Program-made: the position numbers and the translations under genes | Notes under the pieces: model-generated | Database searches by the model: none | The model's input: only the letters and a program-made list of their open reading frames with translations | Told to the model about the DNA's origin: nothing | Assembly (NCBI RefSeq): GCF_002573715.1 | Contig: NZ_PDHM01000003.1 | Location: 926-64,925, forward strand | Direction of reading: 5' to 3' | Source of the DNA: Paenibacillus sp. EZ-K15 | Lineage (GTDB): Bacteria; Bacillota; Bacilli; Paenibacillales; Paenibacillaceae | DNA: 64,000 nucleotides | Shown: one piece after another, positions 17,092-24,790 of the stretch | Layout: each line of letters starts with the position of its first letter | Numbering within the stretch: the stretch's first letter is position 1

Positions 17092-18837
17092 TTGCTTTTC
17101 GTGAATGGTTATCCATATGGGTCCAGTGACCCCCACAATGTTATATCTATCGAAATGAATGCCAATTTCTTCTTCGATCGCGCGGTTCGTTCGCTTGATC
17201 GTTTCCAATATGACAGGGCTCTGAAATATTTTCGCAAAGCTGTTGAATATGAACCGGATAATCCGGTGAATCATTGCAATATGGCGGGTATATTATCAGA
17301 GACGGGAGATTATAAAGCTTCCAACGATGTGCTGGCTCACATTTTGGAGCAAGTTGACCCGTTGATGACGGAGTGCTACTTCTACATGGCGAACAATTAC
17401 GCCAATATGGAACAGTTCGAGCAGGCGGAAGAAGCGCTTGTTACTTATCTGGAGGAAGACCCCAGCGGTCAGTTTCTGGATGAGGCCGAGGAGATGATGG
17501 AGCTGCTTCATTATGAGCTGAATCGTCCTGCCAAGCTGAACCGGATCAAGAGTCGTGAAGGCGTGGTCGAGCATGAGCATGCCCGGGCGCTGCTTGAGGA
17601 AGGGAAATTCGCACAAGCGGTCAAGCTGTTGGAGGAAATCGTCAAGGATTATCCGGATTTTCTGGCTGCTCGTAACAATTTGGCTCTGGCCTATTATTAT
17701 ATGGGGCGCTTTGATACTGCGAAGCGCACCATTGGCGAGGTGTTGGATCAGGAGCCAGGCAATCTGCACGGTTTATGCAATCTGGCTATCTTCTTTCAGC
17801 ATGAAGGAAATCAGGAGCAGCGTGACCGATTGATGGACATGCTAACGGTGACGGTTCCTTTTCATCAGGAGCATGTGTTTAAGCTGGCGACAACGATGGG
17901 AATACTGGGGCAGCACGAAATTGCCTACGGTCATTTTCGCCGGTTGTTGAAGGAAGAGGAGTTTAGCGGAGATCCTAGTCTGTATCATTATACGGCTGTT
18001 GCGGCATGCAACAGCGGTTATTATGACAGGGCCGAGAAATATTGGCGGCAAGCTTTGAAGCTGGACGGAGATTCGGTGATTCCGAATTTCTATCTGGCGC
18101 AGCTGCAGAAGCGTAAAGAGACCGGTACGGACCAGATGAAGGTGAGTTACCACTATCACCTTCCGTTCGAAGAGCAGTTCAAACGCTGGGAGCATGACGG
18201 CGACAAGTTGACGGAGGAAGCGAAACAGAATCCGCTGATTCGTTCTTCATTCTTCTGGGCGCTCCGGCATGGCGATCCCCATACCAAGCTGCAGGTGATC
18301 CGGACGCTGGAATTGATTGCCGATGAAGAGGTGCAGCATGCGCTGCAATCGTTCCTACAGGAACCGGGAGAGGATGCGGAGCTGAAAGATGCCGCCCGCC
18401 TGGTACTCCAGCAGATGGAGGCCGCAAGCAATCGGCTGAAAGAACGCCGCGACGATCGCGATATATCCAGCAGCAAGACCCGTGAGGTGCTGCCGGATTG
18501 GCTGCCTTCCTGGAAGGCGGTGCTGGAGAAGGCAGAGCAGACCATGGACATGCGGGTAGACCCTTTTTGGAAAAAAGAGATGGAGAATCTCTGGTCCGAG
18601 TTCCTAAGCCGGCTGTACCCTGATATTCCGAACATTCGGAATGTGGAGGGCTGGGCAGCGGCATTGGAATATCTGACGGCCAAGAAGCGTGGACGAACCC
18701 TAACCTATGAACAGGTGGCTGTCCGTTACGGTATTTCGCCATCAACGGTGAGTCGTTACGCACGTCAAATGGATAGCGTATGTGAAACGAAAGCACAGCC
18801 GGATGATAATTTCCGGCCATTTACGGAAAACATTTAA
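17092..18837 (+). CDS. Tetratricopeptide-repeat protein, YvcD type
   Basis: A 581-residue cytoplasmic protein whose first 340 residues are TPR units, with recurring motifs such as ALKYFRKAVEYEPDNPVNHC and ALAYYYMGRFDTAKRTIGEVL. The middle looks HEAT-like and the C-terminal 30 residues resemble a small helix-turn-helix (YGISPSTVSRYARQM). A strong ribosome site AAAGGAGGTG ends at 17089. The TTG at 17092 is close to it and a GTG at 17101 is farther; either could be the start, and an ATG at 17158 is a weaker third choice. B. subtilis also has a TPR gene (yvcD) between the his operon and trxB. Function is unknown. Confidence 0.85.
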   Translation: MLFVNGYPYGSSDPHNVISIEMNANFFFDRAVRSLDRFQYDRALKYFRKAVEYEPDNPVNHCNMAGILSETGDYKASNDVLAHILEQVDPLMTECYFYMANNYANMEQFEQAEEALVTYLEEDPSGQFLDEAEEMMELLHYELNRPAKLNRIKSREGVVEHEHARALLEEGKFAQAVKLLEEIVKDYPDFLAARNNLALAYYYMGRFDTAKRTIGEVLDQEPGNLHGLCNLAIFFQHEGNQEQRDRLMDMLTVTVPFHQEHVFKLATTMGILGQHEIAYGHFRRLLKEEEFSGDPSLYHYTAVAACNSGYYDRAEKYWRQALKLDGDSVIPNFYLAQLQKRKETGTDQMKVSYHYHLPFEEQFKRWEHDGDKLTEEAKQNPLIRSSFFWALRHGDPHTKLQVIRTLELIADEEVQHALQSFLQEPGEDAELKDAARLVLQQMEAASNRLKERRDDRDISSSKTREVLPDWLPSWKAVLEKAEQTMDMRVDPFWKKEMENLWSEFLSRLYPDIPNIRNVEGWAAALEYLTAKKRGRTLTYEQVAVRYGISPSTVSRYARQMDSVCETKAQPDDNFRPFTENI

Positions 18838-18948
18838 GTAAGAACCCATATTCGGATACTTAGGAGACCTTGGTACATGAAGATTCCATAAGTCCTGAAT
18901 AGGATGTAACACGTAACAGAAATCGACACCTTAAAGGAGGCCGTATCT

Positions 18949-19902
18949 ATGTACAAATCAATCGTAATCGGAACAGGACCTGCCGGATTGACGGCAGCCA
19001 TCTACTTGGCACGCGCGAACTTGAAGCCGCTCGTTATCGAGGGAATGCAGCCGGGCGGTCAGCTTACGACAACGACGGAGGTTGAGAACTTCCCTGGATT
19101 TCCGCAAGGAATCATGGGTCCCGAGCTGATGGATAATATGCGTCAACAAGCGGAGCGCTTCGGTGCAGAGTTCAAGAGTGCCTGGGTCGAGTCCGTTGAT
19201 TTCTCCGAGCGTCCGTTCAAGGTGAATGTCGAGGGCATGGGCGAGCTTCTGGCTGAGTCCGTTATTATATCGACGGGAGCTTCCGCGAAGTATCTCGGAA
19301 TTCCGGGAGAGCAGGAGAACGTTGGTCGCGGCGTAAGTACATGCGCCACATGCGACGGGTTCTTCTTCCGCGGGAAAAAGATCATTGTCATCGGCGGCGG
19401 CGACTCCGCGATGGAGGAAGCCAGCTTCTTGACGCGTTTTGCTTCCAGCGTAACGGTAGTGAACCGCCGTACCGAGCTGCGTGCATCCAAGATCATGCAG
19501 GATCGTGCACGTGAGAATGAGAAGATCCAGTGGGCTCTGGACCGTACGCCGGTTGAGGTGGTTACCAGCGAAACCGGTGTTAAAGGGCTGAAGGTCCGCA
19601 ACAACGAGACCGGAGAAGACGAACTGATTGAAGCGGAAGGCGTATTCGTGGCTATCGGCCATACACCGAACACGGGTTTCCTTGGCAATCAGATTACGAC
19701 CGATCCGACTGGTTACATCCTGGTTAAACCGGGTACGACGGAGACGAACATTCCGGGTGTATTCGCTTGCGGCGATGTCCAGGATACCCGTTACCGCCAA
19801 GCTATTACGGCTGCAGGCACAGGCTGTATGGCCGCTATGGACTGCGAGAAATATCTCGAGGGCCATATGGTGCATGACTGGAGCGAAACGCTGAATAAAT
19901 AA
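18949..19902 (+). CDS. trxB: Thioredoxin reductase
   Basis: TrxB passes electrons from NADPH through FAD to thioredoxin. The 317-residue sequence has the FAD-binding GTGPAG at residues 8-13, the redox-active CATC with C132 and C135, the NADPH-binding GGGDSAMEEA and the C-terminal ACGDVQD. AAAGGAGG precedes the ATG. It is the last gene of the conserved core segment before the accessory block; a large structured terminator follows. Confidence 0.97.
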   Translation: MYKSIVIGTGPAGLTAAIYLARANLKPLVIEGMQPGGQLTTTTEVENFPGFPQGIMGPELMDNMRQQAERFGAEFKSAWVESVDFSERPFKVNVEGMGELLAESVIISTGASAKYLGIPGEQENVGRGVSTCATCDGFFFRGKKIIVIGGGDSAMEEASFLTRFASSVTVVNRRTELRASKIMQDRARENEKIQWALDRTPVEVVTSETGVKGLKVRNNETGEDELIEAEGVFVAIGHTPNTGFLGNQITTDPTGYILVKPGTTETNIPGVFACGDVQDTRYRQAITAAGTGCMAAMDCEKYLEGHMVHDWSETLNK

Positions 19903-19936
19903 TCTCTGATTTTTTGAGGGATGATATGTAAAATAG

Positions 19937-20020
19937 AAAAAGCCTCTGAGCTATACAGCTGACGGTTTTGGCGAGACTATCTCGTAAAAACCTGTGCTTG
20001 TGTAGCCCGGGGCTTTTTTT
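19937..20020. terminator. Composite bidirectional terminator between trxB and a convergent gene
   Basis: The outer arms AAAAAGCC (19937-19944) and GGCTTTTT (20011-20018) enclose a second pairing (GCTA 19950-19953 with TAGC 20003-20006). An inner hairpin pairs GGTTTT with AAAACC and GCGAGA with TCTCGT (19964-19992, loop CTA). With an A run on the left and a T run on the right it can stop both trxB and the minus-strand gene at 20030. At 84 bases it is unusually large and branched for a terminator. Confidence 0.75.
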
Positions 20021-20029
20021 GCTGGGAGG

Positions 20030-20512
20030 TTACAGGCTTAATGCCTTGTTGGCATTGTTCACATCATTCTCCAGCAGCTGCTTCAAATTGTAAGACGGAT
20101 ACAGACCGCGTACATACATAAAGTAGAAGATCTTCCCGTGCAGGTCAATGGCTTTGTTCAACTGTTTCTGCAGGGTTTCTCTTACGCTTGGCGTTGCCGC
20201 TTCGGTAATGGCAATGGCGTAGCTGCGGACAGAGGTTTTGGCAAAGCCGAGCAGATGGCCTGCGTAATACGCCGTCAAATCGTCGCCGGAAAGGCTGCGG
20301 GTTCCTGTTGGCGCTTCCGCATAGTAAGGTAAAAGCTCTCGCAAGTTTTGTTCCACTCCGTGGATCGCTTCAGTGTACAGCCCATGGAGCTCCGGGTCTT
20401 TGATATCACGCAAGGACATTTTGAACCCCATCAGGTTATTTGCCTGAAAAGCGGTTAATTCATGAATCTCCAGCGTTTCATGCCAAGCGAGATGCCTCGG
20501 ATTTTGACTCAT
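20030..20512 (-). CDS. Spore coat protein, coat-F domain
   Basis: A 160-residue helical protein with the coat-F pattern: an N-terminal LAWHETLEIHELTAFQANNL and a central LRELLPYY followed by a second four-helix-like half. Coat-F proteins are made in the mother cell and placed in the spore coat. The ATG at 20512 is 12 bases after GGAGGAG; a TTG at 20518 has better spacing and would add two residues. It is convergent with trxB. I found no convincing sigma-E, G or K promoter upstream. Confidence 0.83.
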   Translation of the reverse strand: MSQNPRHLAWHETLEIHELTAFQANNLMGFKMSLRDIKDPELHGLYTEAIHGVEQNLRELLPYYAEAPTGTRSLSGDDLTAYYAGHLLGFAKTSVRSYAIAITEAATPSVRETLQKQLNKAIDLHGKIFYFMYVRGLYPSYNLKQLLENDVNNANKALSL

Positions 20513-20595
20513 GCTCAATAGGTTCTCCTCCAAAATCAATATGCGATAGCCTATTCACCGGATGGAGGAAGGGTGCATCTGCCCAGCCCCGAGCC

Positions 20596-21048
20596 TTACA
20601 AATCTTGCGCCAACCGCACCATGTCACGCAGTCGCATGCCGTTCTCATAGATTTCCTCATCATAATGGCGGACGAAAAAGTCCCGATCGATGCCTGTCAT
20701 CCGAAATCCGCATTTCTGATACAGCGCCAGCTGCGCCACGCCAGTGCTTCCTGTGCCCACTTCAATCGTTGCATATCCGAGTTCCCGTGCCTGCCCGATG
20801 GCATGATTCACAAGCTGTTTGCCATAGCCCTGGCCGTGCAGATTCTCGCTTACTGCAACGTTAACCAGCTCGATCGTATCGGGCCTTGTAGGCAGCAGGA
20901 CGTAGACCCCGATCTGATGCGAGTCCTCTTCAGCCACATAGCAATGACCGCGCTTTACATAGTCATCTACCAGCCTTAACGATGGATCTGCAAGCAGCAG
21001 CAGGTCCATAGGGGGTTTTTCATGAGTATTCAGCTTTCTAATGTTCAC
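20596..21048 (-). CDS. GNAT-family N-acetyltransferase
   Basis: A 150-residue GNAT enzyme. Motif A is visible as VNVAVSENLHGQGYGKQLVNHA (acetyl-CoA pyrophosphate loop QGYGK near residue 75), and motif B is in LALYQKCGFRMTGIDRDFF. The acceptor is unknown; the closest style is the B. subtilis YvbK group. The GTG at 21048 follows AAGGAGAA by 6 bases. It is divergent from the HTH-methyltransferase gene, with an inverted repeat between them. Confidence 0.87.
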   Translation of the reverse strand: MNIRKLNTHEKPPMDLLLLADPSLRLVDDYVKRGHCYVAEEDSHQIGVYVLLPTRPDTIELVNVAVSENLHGQGYGKQLVNHAIGQARELGYATIEVGTGSTGVAQLALYQKCGFRMTGIDRDFFVRHYDEEIYENGMRLRDMVRLAQDL

Positions 21049-21133
21049 GAGCGTTCTCCTTATATATCTATAGTGATTTTAAAACAGGTTTATTGTAACA
21101 TGCCTGGACACCGAATTCCTGGATTTGGATGAT

Positions 21134-21150
21134 TTCAACTGACGGTTGAA
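21134..21150. promoter_or_regulatory. Inverted repeat between two divergent genes
   Basis: TTCAAC and GTTGAA are separated by TGACG. It sits in the 183-base space between the GNAT gene and the HTH-methyltransferase gene, 28 bases upstream of the latter's -35. It may be an operator for the HTH protein. Confidence 0.4.
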
Positions 21151-21177
21151 TTCTTCCGGGATTCAAAAACCAGGTTA

Positions 21178-21206
21178 TTGTATGCCTTACGCAACGCCCC
21201 TACAAT
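21178..21206 (+). promoter_or_regulatory. Promoter of the HTH-methyltransferase gene
   Basis: TTGTAT (21178-21183) and TACAAT (21201-21206) are exactly 17 bases apart. The predicted start near 21213 leaves a short leader with AGGAG before the ATG at 21232. Confidence 0.65.
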
Positions 21207-21231
21207 GAGGTTATATAGGAGCGTGATCCAT

Positions 21232-22050
21232 ATGAGAGACATGTTAGCCAAAAATATTAATCGTTACCGAAAGGAACGGGGGCTCACCCAGGAGGGATTG
21301 GCTCACAAACTGGGCGTTACCTTCCAGGCGGTATCCAAATGGGAAACGGGACAGACCATGCCCGATATCGCGCTGCTTCCGGAGCTGTCCCGGCTGCTGA
21401 ACGTCAGCATCGATAAGTTGTTTGGTTATTCTTCGACGGGCAAGCCGATCAGCATATATGAAGAGGAGTACAAAACACCGGAGTACTATTGGGGCACGGA
21501 GCCGAACGCGGCCTGTTACCAGGTGCTTGAAATGATCCCGCCCACAAGAAGGGTAAAGCTGCTGGATATCGGGTGCGGGGAAGGGAAGGATGCCGTGTTT
21601 TTTGCCCGTAACGGCTATGAGGTCACAGCATTCGACATATCGGATGCGGGGATCGAGAAAACGAAGCGATTGGCTGATAACACCGGAGTACACGTGAACG
21701 TATTCAAGGCGGATATTTCGGATTACCGTCTGGACTCGGAGTTTGACGTGTTGTATTCCAGCGGCGTTCTGCATTATATCAGACCCGAGTATCGTGAAGA
21801 AATCTTTACGAACTATAAAAAATTCACGTCGGCAGAGGGATTTCATTGCCTTAATGTGTTCGTACAAAAGCCGTTCATTGCGCCTCCTCCCGAGGATGAG
21901 CCGTACGCTTACGACTGGAAATCCGGGGAGCTTATGATGCATTATCACGATTGGTTGATTCACAGCTGCCCGGAGGTCATTTTTGATTGCAATTCGTCAG
22001 GTATACCGCACCGGCATGCGATGAGTAAGTTGATTGCACAGAAGGCGTAA
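21232..22050 (+). CDS. Fusion of XRE-type HTH and SAM-dependent methyltransferase
   Basis: A 272-residue protein. Residues 1-65 are an XRE-type helix-turn-helix (RYRKERGLTQEGLAHKLGV, then FQAVSKWETGQTMPD). Residues 85-270 are a class I methyltransferase with motif I LLDIGCGEGKDAVFFARNG near 125 and an LYSSGVLHYI segment, resembling TehB-type enzymes. The ATG at 21232 is 10 bases after AGGAG; an upstream in-frame frame lacks a ribosome site. The arrangement suggests a regulator that also methylates a small molecule, perhaps its own inducer. The substrate is unknown. Confidence 0.87.
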   Translation: MRDMLAKNINRYRKERGLTQEGLAHKLGVTFQAVSKWETGQTMPDIALLPELSRLLNVSIDKLFGYSSTGKPISIYEEEYKTPEYYWGTEPNAACYQVLEMIPPTRRVKLLDIGCGEGKDAVFFARNGYEVTAFDISDAGIEKTKRLADNTGVHVNVFKADISDYRLDSEFDVLYSSGVLHYIRPEYREEIFTNYKKFTSAEGFHCLNVFVQKPFIAPPPEDEPYAYDWKSGELMMHYHDWLIHSCPEVIFDCNSSGIPHRHAMSKLIAQKA

Positions 22051-22059
22051 TGGAAGGCG

Positions 22060-22083
22060 AGTTAGGCGGTTTTCTAACTTTTT
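22060..22083 (+). terminator. Terminator after the HTH-methyltransferase gene
   Basis: AGTTAG (22060-22065) pairs with CTAACT (22074-22079), with an 8-base loop and TTTTT. The stem is short, so this is moderate. Confidence 0.6.
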
Positions 22084-22107
22084 CGTACAAATATGAGGAT
22101 GGTTAAC

Positions 22108-22134
22108 ATAGCGGCCCCTTCCCAGACATACATA
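22108..22134 (+). promoter_or_regulatory. Sigma-E-like sporulation promoter candidate
   Basis: ATA (22108-22110) and CATACATA (22127-22134) are 16 bases apart. This fits the mother-cell sigma-E pattern, with a -10 close to CATACANT. It lies 36 bases before the start of a DUF2642 spore-type gene. Confidence 0.45.
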
Positions 22135-22170
22135 AGGGTGTAGGATTAATATTGGCATGGGAGGTCTTTC

Positions 22171-22509
22171 ATGAACAACCATAACCATTTTGGTTATCCA
22201 GCGCCGCCTGCGGGTTATGCACCGGGTTACTATGCTTATCCCCCGCCCCAACCTATACCACCGTATTACGCGCCTCGTACCCCGGCAATTCCGCAGCCAG
22301 CCCATTACGCAACGTTGGTTGAACCGGTATTTATTGAACATCTGCTCCGGCATAAAGGAGCCAAGGTAGTCATCATGACCACCGCGGGGAAAGTCGATGG
22401 GATCTTATCCGCAGTTGCAGTGGACCATCTCCAATTGACGGTTGGGGATAATAAGGCACTGCACATTCGTCTGGCCGAGGTGGTGTACTTCGAGGGAGTT
22501 CCGTTCTGA
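22171..22509 (+). CDS. DUF2642 protein with Pro/Tyr-rich head, likely spore-associated
   Basis: A 112-residue protein. The first 45 residues are rich in Pro, Tyr, Ala and Gly (YYAYPPPQPIPPYY), typical of spore coat and crust proteins. The remainder is a small beta-rich DUF2642-like domain (VVIMTTAGKVDGILSAVAVD then HLQLTVG). GGGAGG precedes the ATG. A sigma-E-like promoter sits just upstream. The family occurs in spore formers, some members in the spore coat, but the exact role is not known. Confidence 0.75.
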   Translation: MNNHNHFGYPAPPAGYAPGYYAYPPPQPIPPYYAPRTPAIPQPAHYATLVEPVFIEHLLRHKGAKVVIMTTAGKVDGILSAVAVDHLQLTVGDNKALHIRLAEVVYFEGVPF

Positions 22510-22678
22510 TAAACAGGTGAGCAAAAATAGTTTAATTGAAAAATTACCGGCTGGAAGGGAAGGATTAGGCCGGCAAATCGCCAATTCATACAGTACAGGT
22601 CCGAAGGCGTTCCGATGGGGACGTCTTTATTCTATTGGACTGAGGCCGACCGATTGGACGGGTCGGTGTGGAGGAACG

Positions 22679-23455
22679 ATGAAAAAAGTGCGCATTCCAT
22701 TCGACATAAAAACGCTGCCTGTTAGCTTGCAGCCCTATATTCAGACAGCTGCCGTCTATGACAGCAGCTCCTCGGAACAGGCCAAAACCCTGTACATCGA
22801 GGGAGCGAACCAACCGATGTTTTTAAAGATAACGAAACGGGATGAACTTAAGAGAGAAGGATTGATGTCGGATTATCTCCACGGAAAAGGTCTGGCTCCC
22901 AAGGTGCTGGCTTATGAGCAGCATGGCGAGAACGATTACCTGCTGACCGTCGCCCTGCAAGGGGATGATGGGGTATCAGGGGGACATCTGGAAGATCCGA
23001 AGAGGCTGGCTGCCGTGTTCGGGGAGAGTTTGCGTTTTCTCCATTCTATATCTGCTGCCGACTGTCCATTTCCGAATCGAACGGCTGAACTTATCCAGGA
23101 GTATCGGGAAAGTTTCATGAACAAAGCGGGAGATATCGAAGGGTTTCCGGGCGGAAGAGAACAGGCTCTATTAAGCCTGGAGAAGCTGCAGGGAACGGAG
23201 GACCATGATGTGCTGCTTCACGGCGATTATTGTCTACCGAATCTGATTATGAGGAATTTCCAGCTTGAAGGTTTTATCGATCTGGGTTATGGCGGGATCG
23301 GAGACCTTCATTACGACCTCTATTGGGGAATATGGACGCTGCGATATAACCTGGGGAGCGATGACTACAAGGATATTTTTCTCGACCATTACGGCCGGAA
23401 CGATGTCGATCCGGAGAGATTGGCATTATGGACTGCACTGACAGAGAGTATCTAG
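22679..23455 (+). CDS. Aminoglycoside phosphotransferase-like kinase
   Basis: A 258-residue protein with the APH/choline-kinase fold. The Brenner motif is HGDYCLPNL (catalytic Asp in HGD) near residue 181, and the metal-binding FIDLGYGGIGD follows near 198. The N-lobe lysine lies in MFLKITKR. Length and layout match APH(3') enzymes, which phosphorylate kanamycin-type drugs, but many chromosomal relatives act on other small alcohols. GGAGG is 5 bases before the ATG at 22679. It is followed 18 bases later by a broken GNAT gene. Confidence 0.85.
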   Translation: MKKVRIPFDIKTLPVSLQPYIQTAAVYDSSSSEQAKTLYIEGANQPMFLKITKRDELKREGLMSDYLHGKGLAPKVLAYEQHGENDYLLTVALQGDDGVSGGHLEDPKRLAAVFGESLRFLHSISAADCPFPNRTAELIQEYRESFMNKAGDIEGFPGGREQALLSLEKLQGTEDHDVLLHGDYCLPNLIMRNFQLEGFIDLGYGGIGDLHYDLYWGIWTLRYNLGSDDYKDIFLDHYGRNDVDPERLALWTALTESI

Positions 23456-23473
23456 GTGGAGAGGGAGATGCAC

Positions 23474-23968
23474 ATGAATTCATATCATATTCGAGTCGCT
23501 GGCCGGGAGGATGAATCTTTTTTGCGGGAAATGCTGTACCAGTCTCTGTATGTGCCCGAGGGAGAGGAGCCTTTTAGCAGGGATATCCTCGAGGAACCGT
23601 TTATGAAAAAATATGTGGAGAACTGAGGGCGAGCGGGCGATTTAGGCTATATTGCCGTGAATGCCGCAGGCAAGCCGATAGGCTCGATTACGATCCGTCA
23701 TTTTGATGAAGAGAACAAAGGGTTCGGTTATGTGAGTGATGACATTCCGGAACTGGGCATGGCGCTGCTGCCGGAATCCCGCGGGCAAGGGCTTGGAACC
23801 GCCCTGATGAAGGAAATGTTCAGAGGAATGAAGGAGCAGGGGATCCAGAAGGTATCGTTAAGCGTCGCTCCCGAGAACACGGCCGCTATGAAATTATATG
23901 AGCGTTTCGGATTTCAGGAGGTAGGCGTGAGCGGAACATCTATCACGATGGTTGCGGATGTAATCTGA
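23474..23968 (+). pseudogene. GNAT acetyltransferase interrupted by an in-frame TGA
   Basis: Read in one frame from the ATG at 23474 (GGGAG site just upstream), the sequence gives a coherent 164-codon GNAT protein except for a TGA at 23624-23626, codon 51. The codon lies where a Trp (TGG) would complete KKYVEN-W-GR. Downstream codons continue the same protein, with motif A PESRGQGLGTALMKEMF and motif B AMKLYERFGFQEVGV. No frame change is involved. It may be a nonsense mutation, a base-call error, or read-through of UGA as Trp. The downstream part could also restart at GTG 23657 (103 residues). Confidence 0.85.
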
Positions 23969-24011
23969 AACACGAGAATTGGGGATTAAATAATGAAGAT
24001 GGGGGATCACG

Positions 24012-24563
24012 ATGCTGGTGTACGAGGCTGGACCGATTACGGTTCGCGAGCTGGAGGAGAAAGATGAATTATCCTTAGTTTCTTGGTTGTCGAATCCGGA
24101 TGTGCTGCAGTATTACGAGGGACGGGATAATCCTCATGACGTGGAGCGGGTGCGGGAGCATTTCTATGTGGATGATGATGAGACCCGCTGTATTATCGAG
24201 TATGAGGGGAAACCGATCGGGTATATCCAGTTTTATCTTCTGGATGAAGAGACGTTAGGCGAGTATGGGTATAACGGGAGTGATGCAGACTGCAGAACAT
24301 TCGCCACGGATCAATTCATCGGGGAGCCGGATTATTGGAATCGAGGCATCGGTACGAAGCTCGTGACTTCCATGATGGAGTATCTCGTGTTTCAAAGGCA
24401 GGCTGACTGGATCGTGATGGACCCGCAGGCTTGGAATGAACGGGCGATTGCTTGTTACGAGAAGTGCGGCTTTCGGAAGATCAGGCTGCTGGAGAAGCAT
24501 GAACAGCATGAAGGAGAACTGCGAGACTGCTGGATTATTGAATATCGGGCGGAGCGAAATTAA
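24012..24563 (+). CDS. GNAT acetyltransferase, AAC(6')-like
   Basis: A 183-residue acetyltransferase of the Acetyltransf_8 type. Recognised are the acetyl-CoA loop region PDYWNRGIGTKLV near residue 115, then DPQAWNERAIACYEKCGF and the ending EGELRDCWIIEY. These are typical of aminoglycoside 6'-N-acetyltransferases and of uncharacterised relatives. GGGGGA lies ahead of the ATG. It sits 44 bases after the broken GNAT gene and has its own terminator, so the APH-like, GNAT and AAC-like genes probably form one unit. Drug activity cannot be deduced from the sequence alone. Confidence 0.83.
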   Translation: MLVYEAGPITVRELEEKDELSLVSWLSNPDVLQYYEGRDNPHDVERVREHFYVDDDETRCIIEYEGKPIGYIQFYLLDEETLGEYGYNGSDADCRTFATDQFIGEPDYWNRGIGTKLVTSMMEYLVFQRQADWIVMDPQAWNERAIACYEKCGFRKIRLLEKHEQHEGELRDCWIIEYRAERN

Positions 24564-24581
24564 ATACATTTGGACATAGAG

Positions 24582-24610
24582 GGATGGGCCAGTGTGGCTC
24601 ATCCTTTTTT
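24582..24610 (+). terminator. Strong rho-independent terminator
   Basis: GGATGGGCCA (24582-24591) pairs with TGGCTCATCC (24595-24604) around GTG, with one G-T pair and TTTTTT after. It separates the acetyltransferase group from the sugar importer operon. Confidence 0.92.
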
Positions 24611-24666
24611 GCTCCGCGCAAACGCACAAAAAGTAAAATTCGTTCCAAAATGCACATTTCTCTTTC

Positions 24667-24695
24667 TTATAAGCGGCAAGCGACTTTTTTACAAT
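24667..24695 (+). promoter_or_regulatory. Candidate promoter of the sugar ABC operon
   Basis: TTATAA (24667-24672) and TACAAT (24690-24695) are 17 bases apart. The -35 is poor, as expected where an AraC-type activator such as the YesN-like protein at 29942 is needed. No operator for it can be pointed out. Confidence 0.45.
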
Positions 24696-24790
24696 GGAGG
24701 TATCCAGATTCTACGTTCAACAGCATCGGTCTCAAATAGAGATACAAGTGAAATGTGGTGCTAAGCAAAAATGCCCAGGAGGAGAGACGT

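Noticed and set aside
18958..19875. 305-codon open frame opposite trxB
   Set aside because: A shadow of trxB with no translation signals and unusual composition.
20440..20979. 179-codon plus-strand frame over the coat-F and GNAT genes
   Set aside because: It runs opposite two recognisable genes, lacks a start signal and has no family features.
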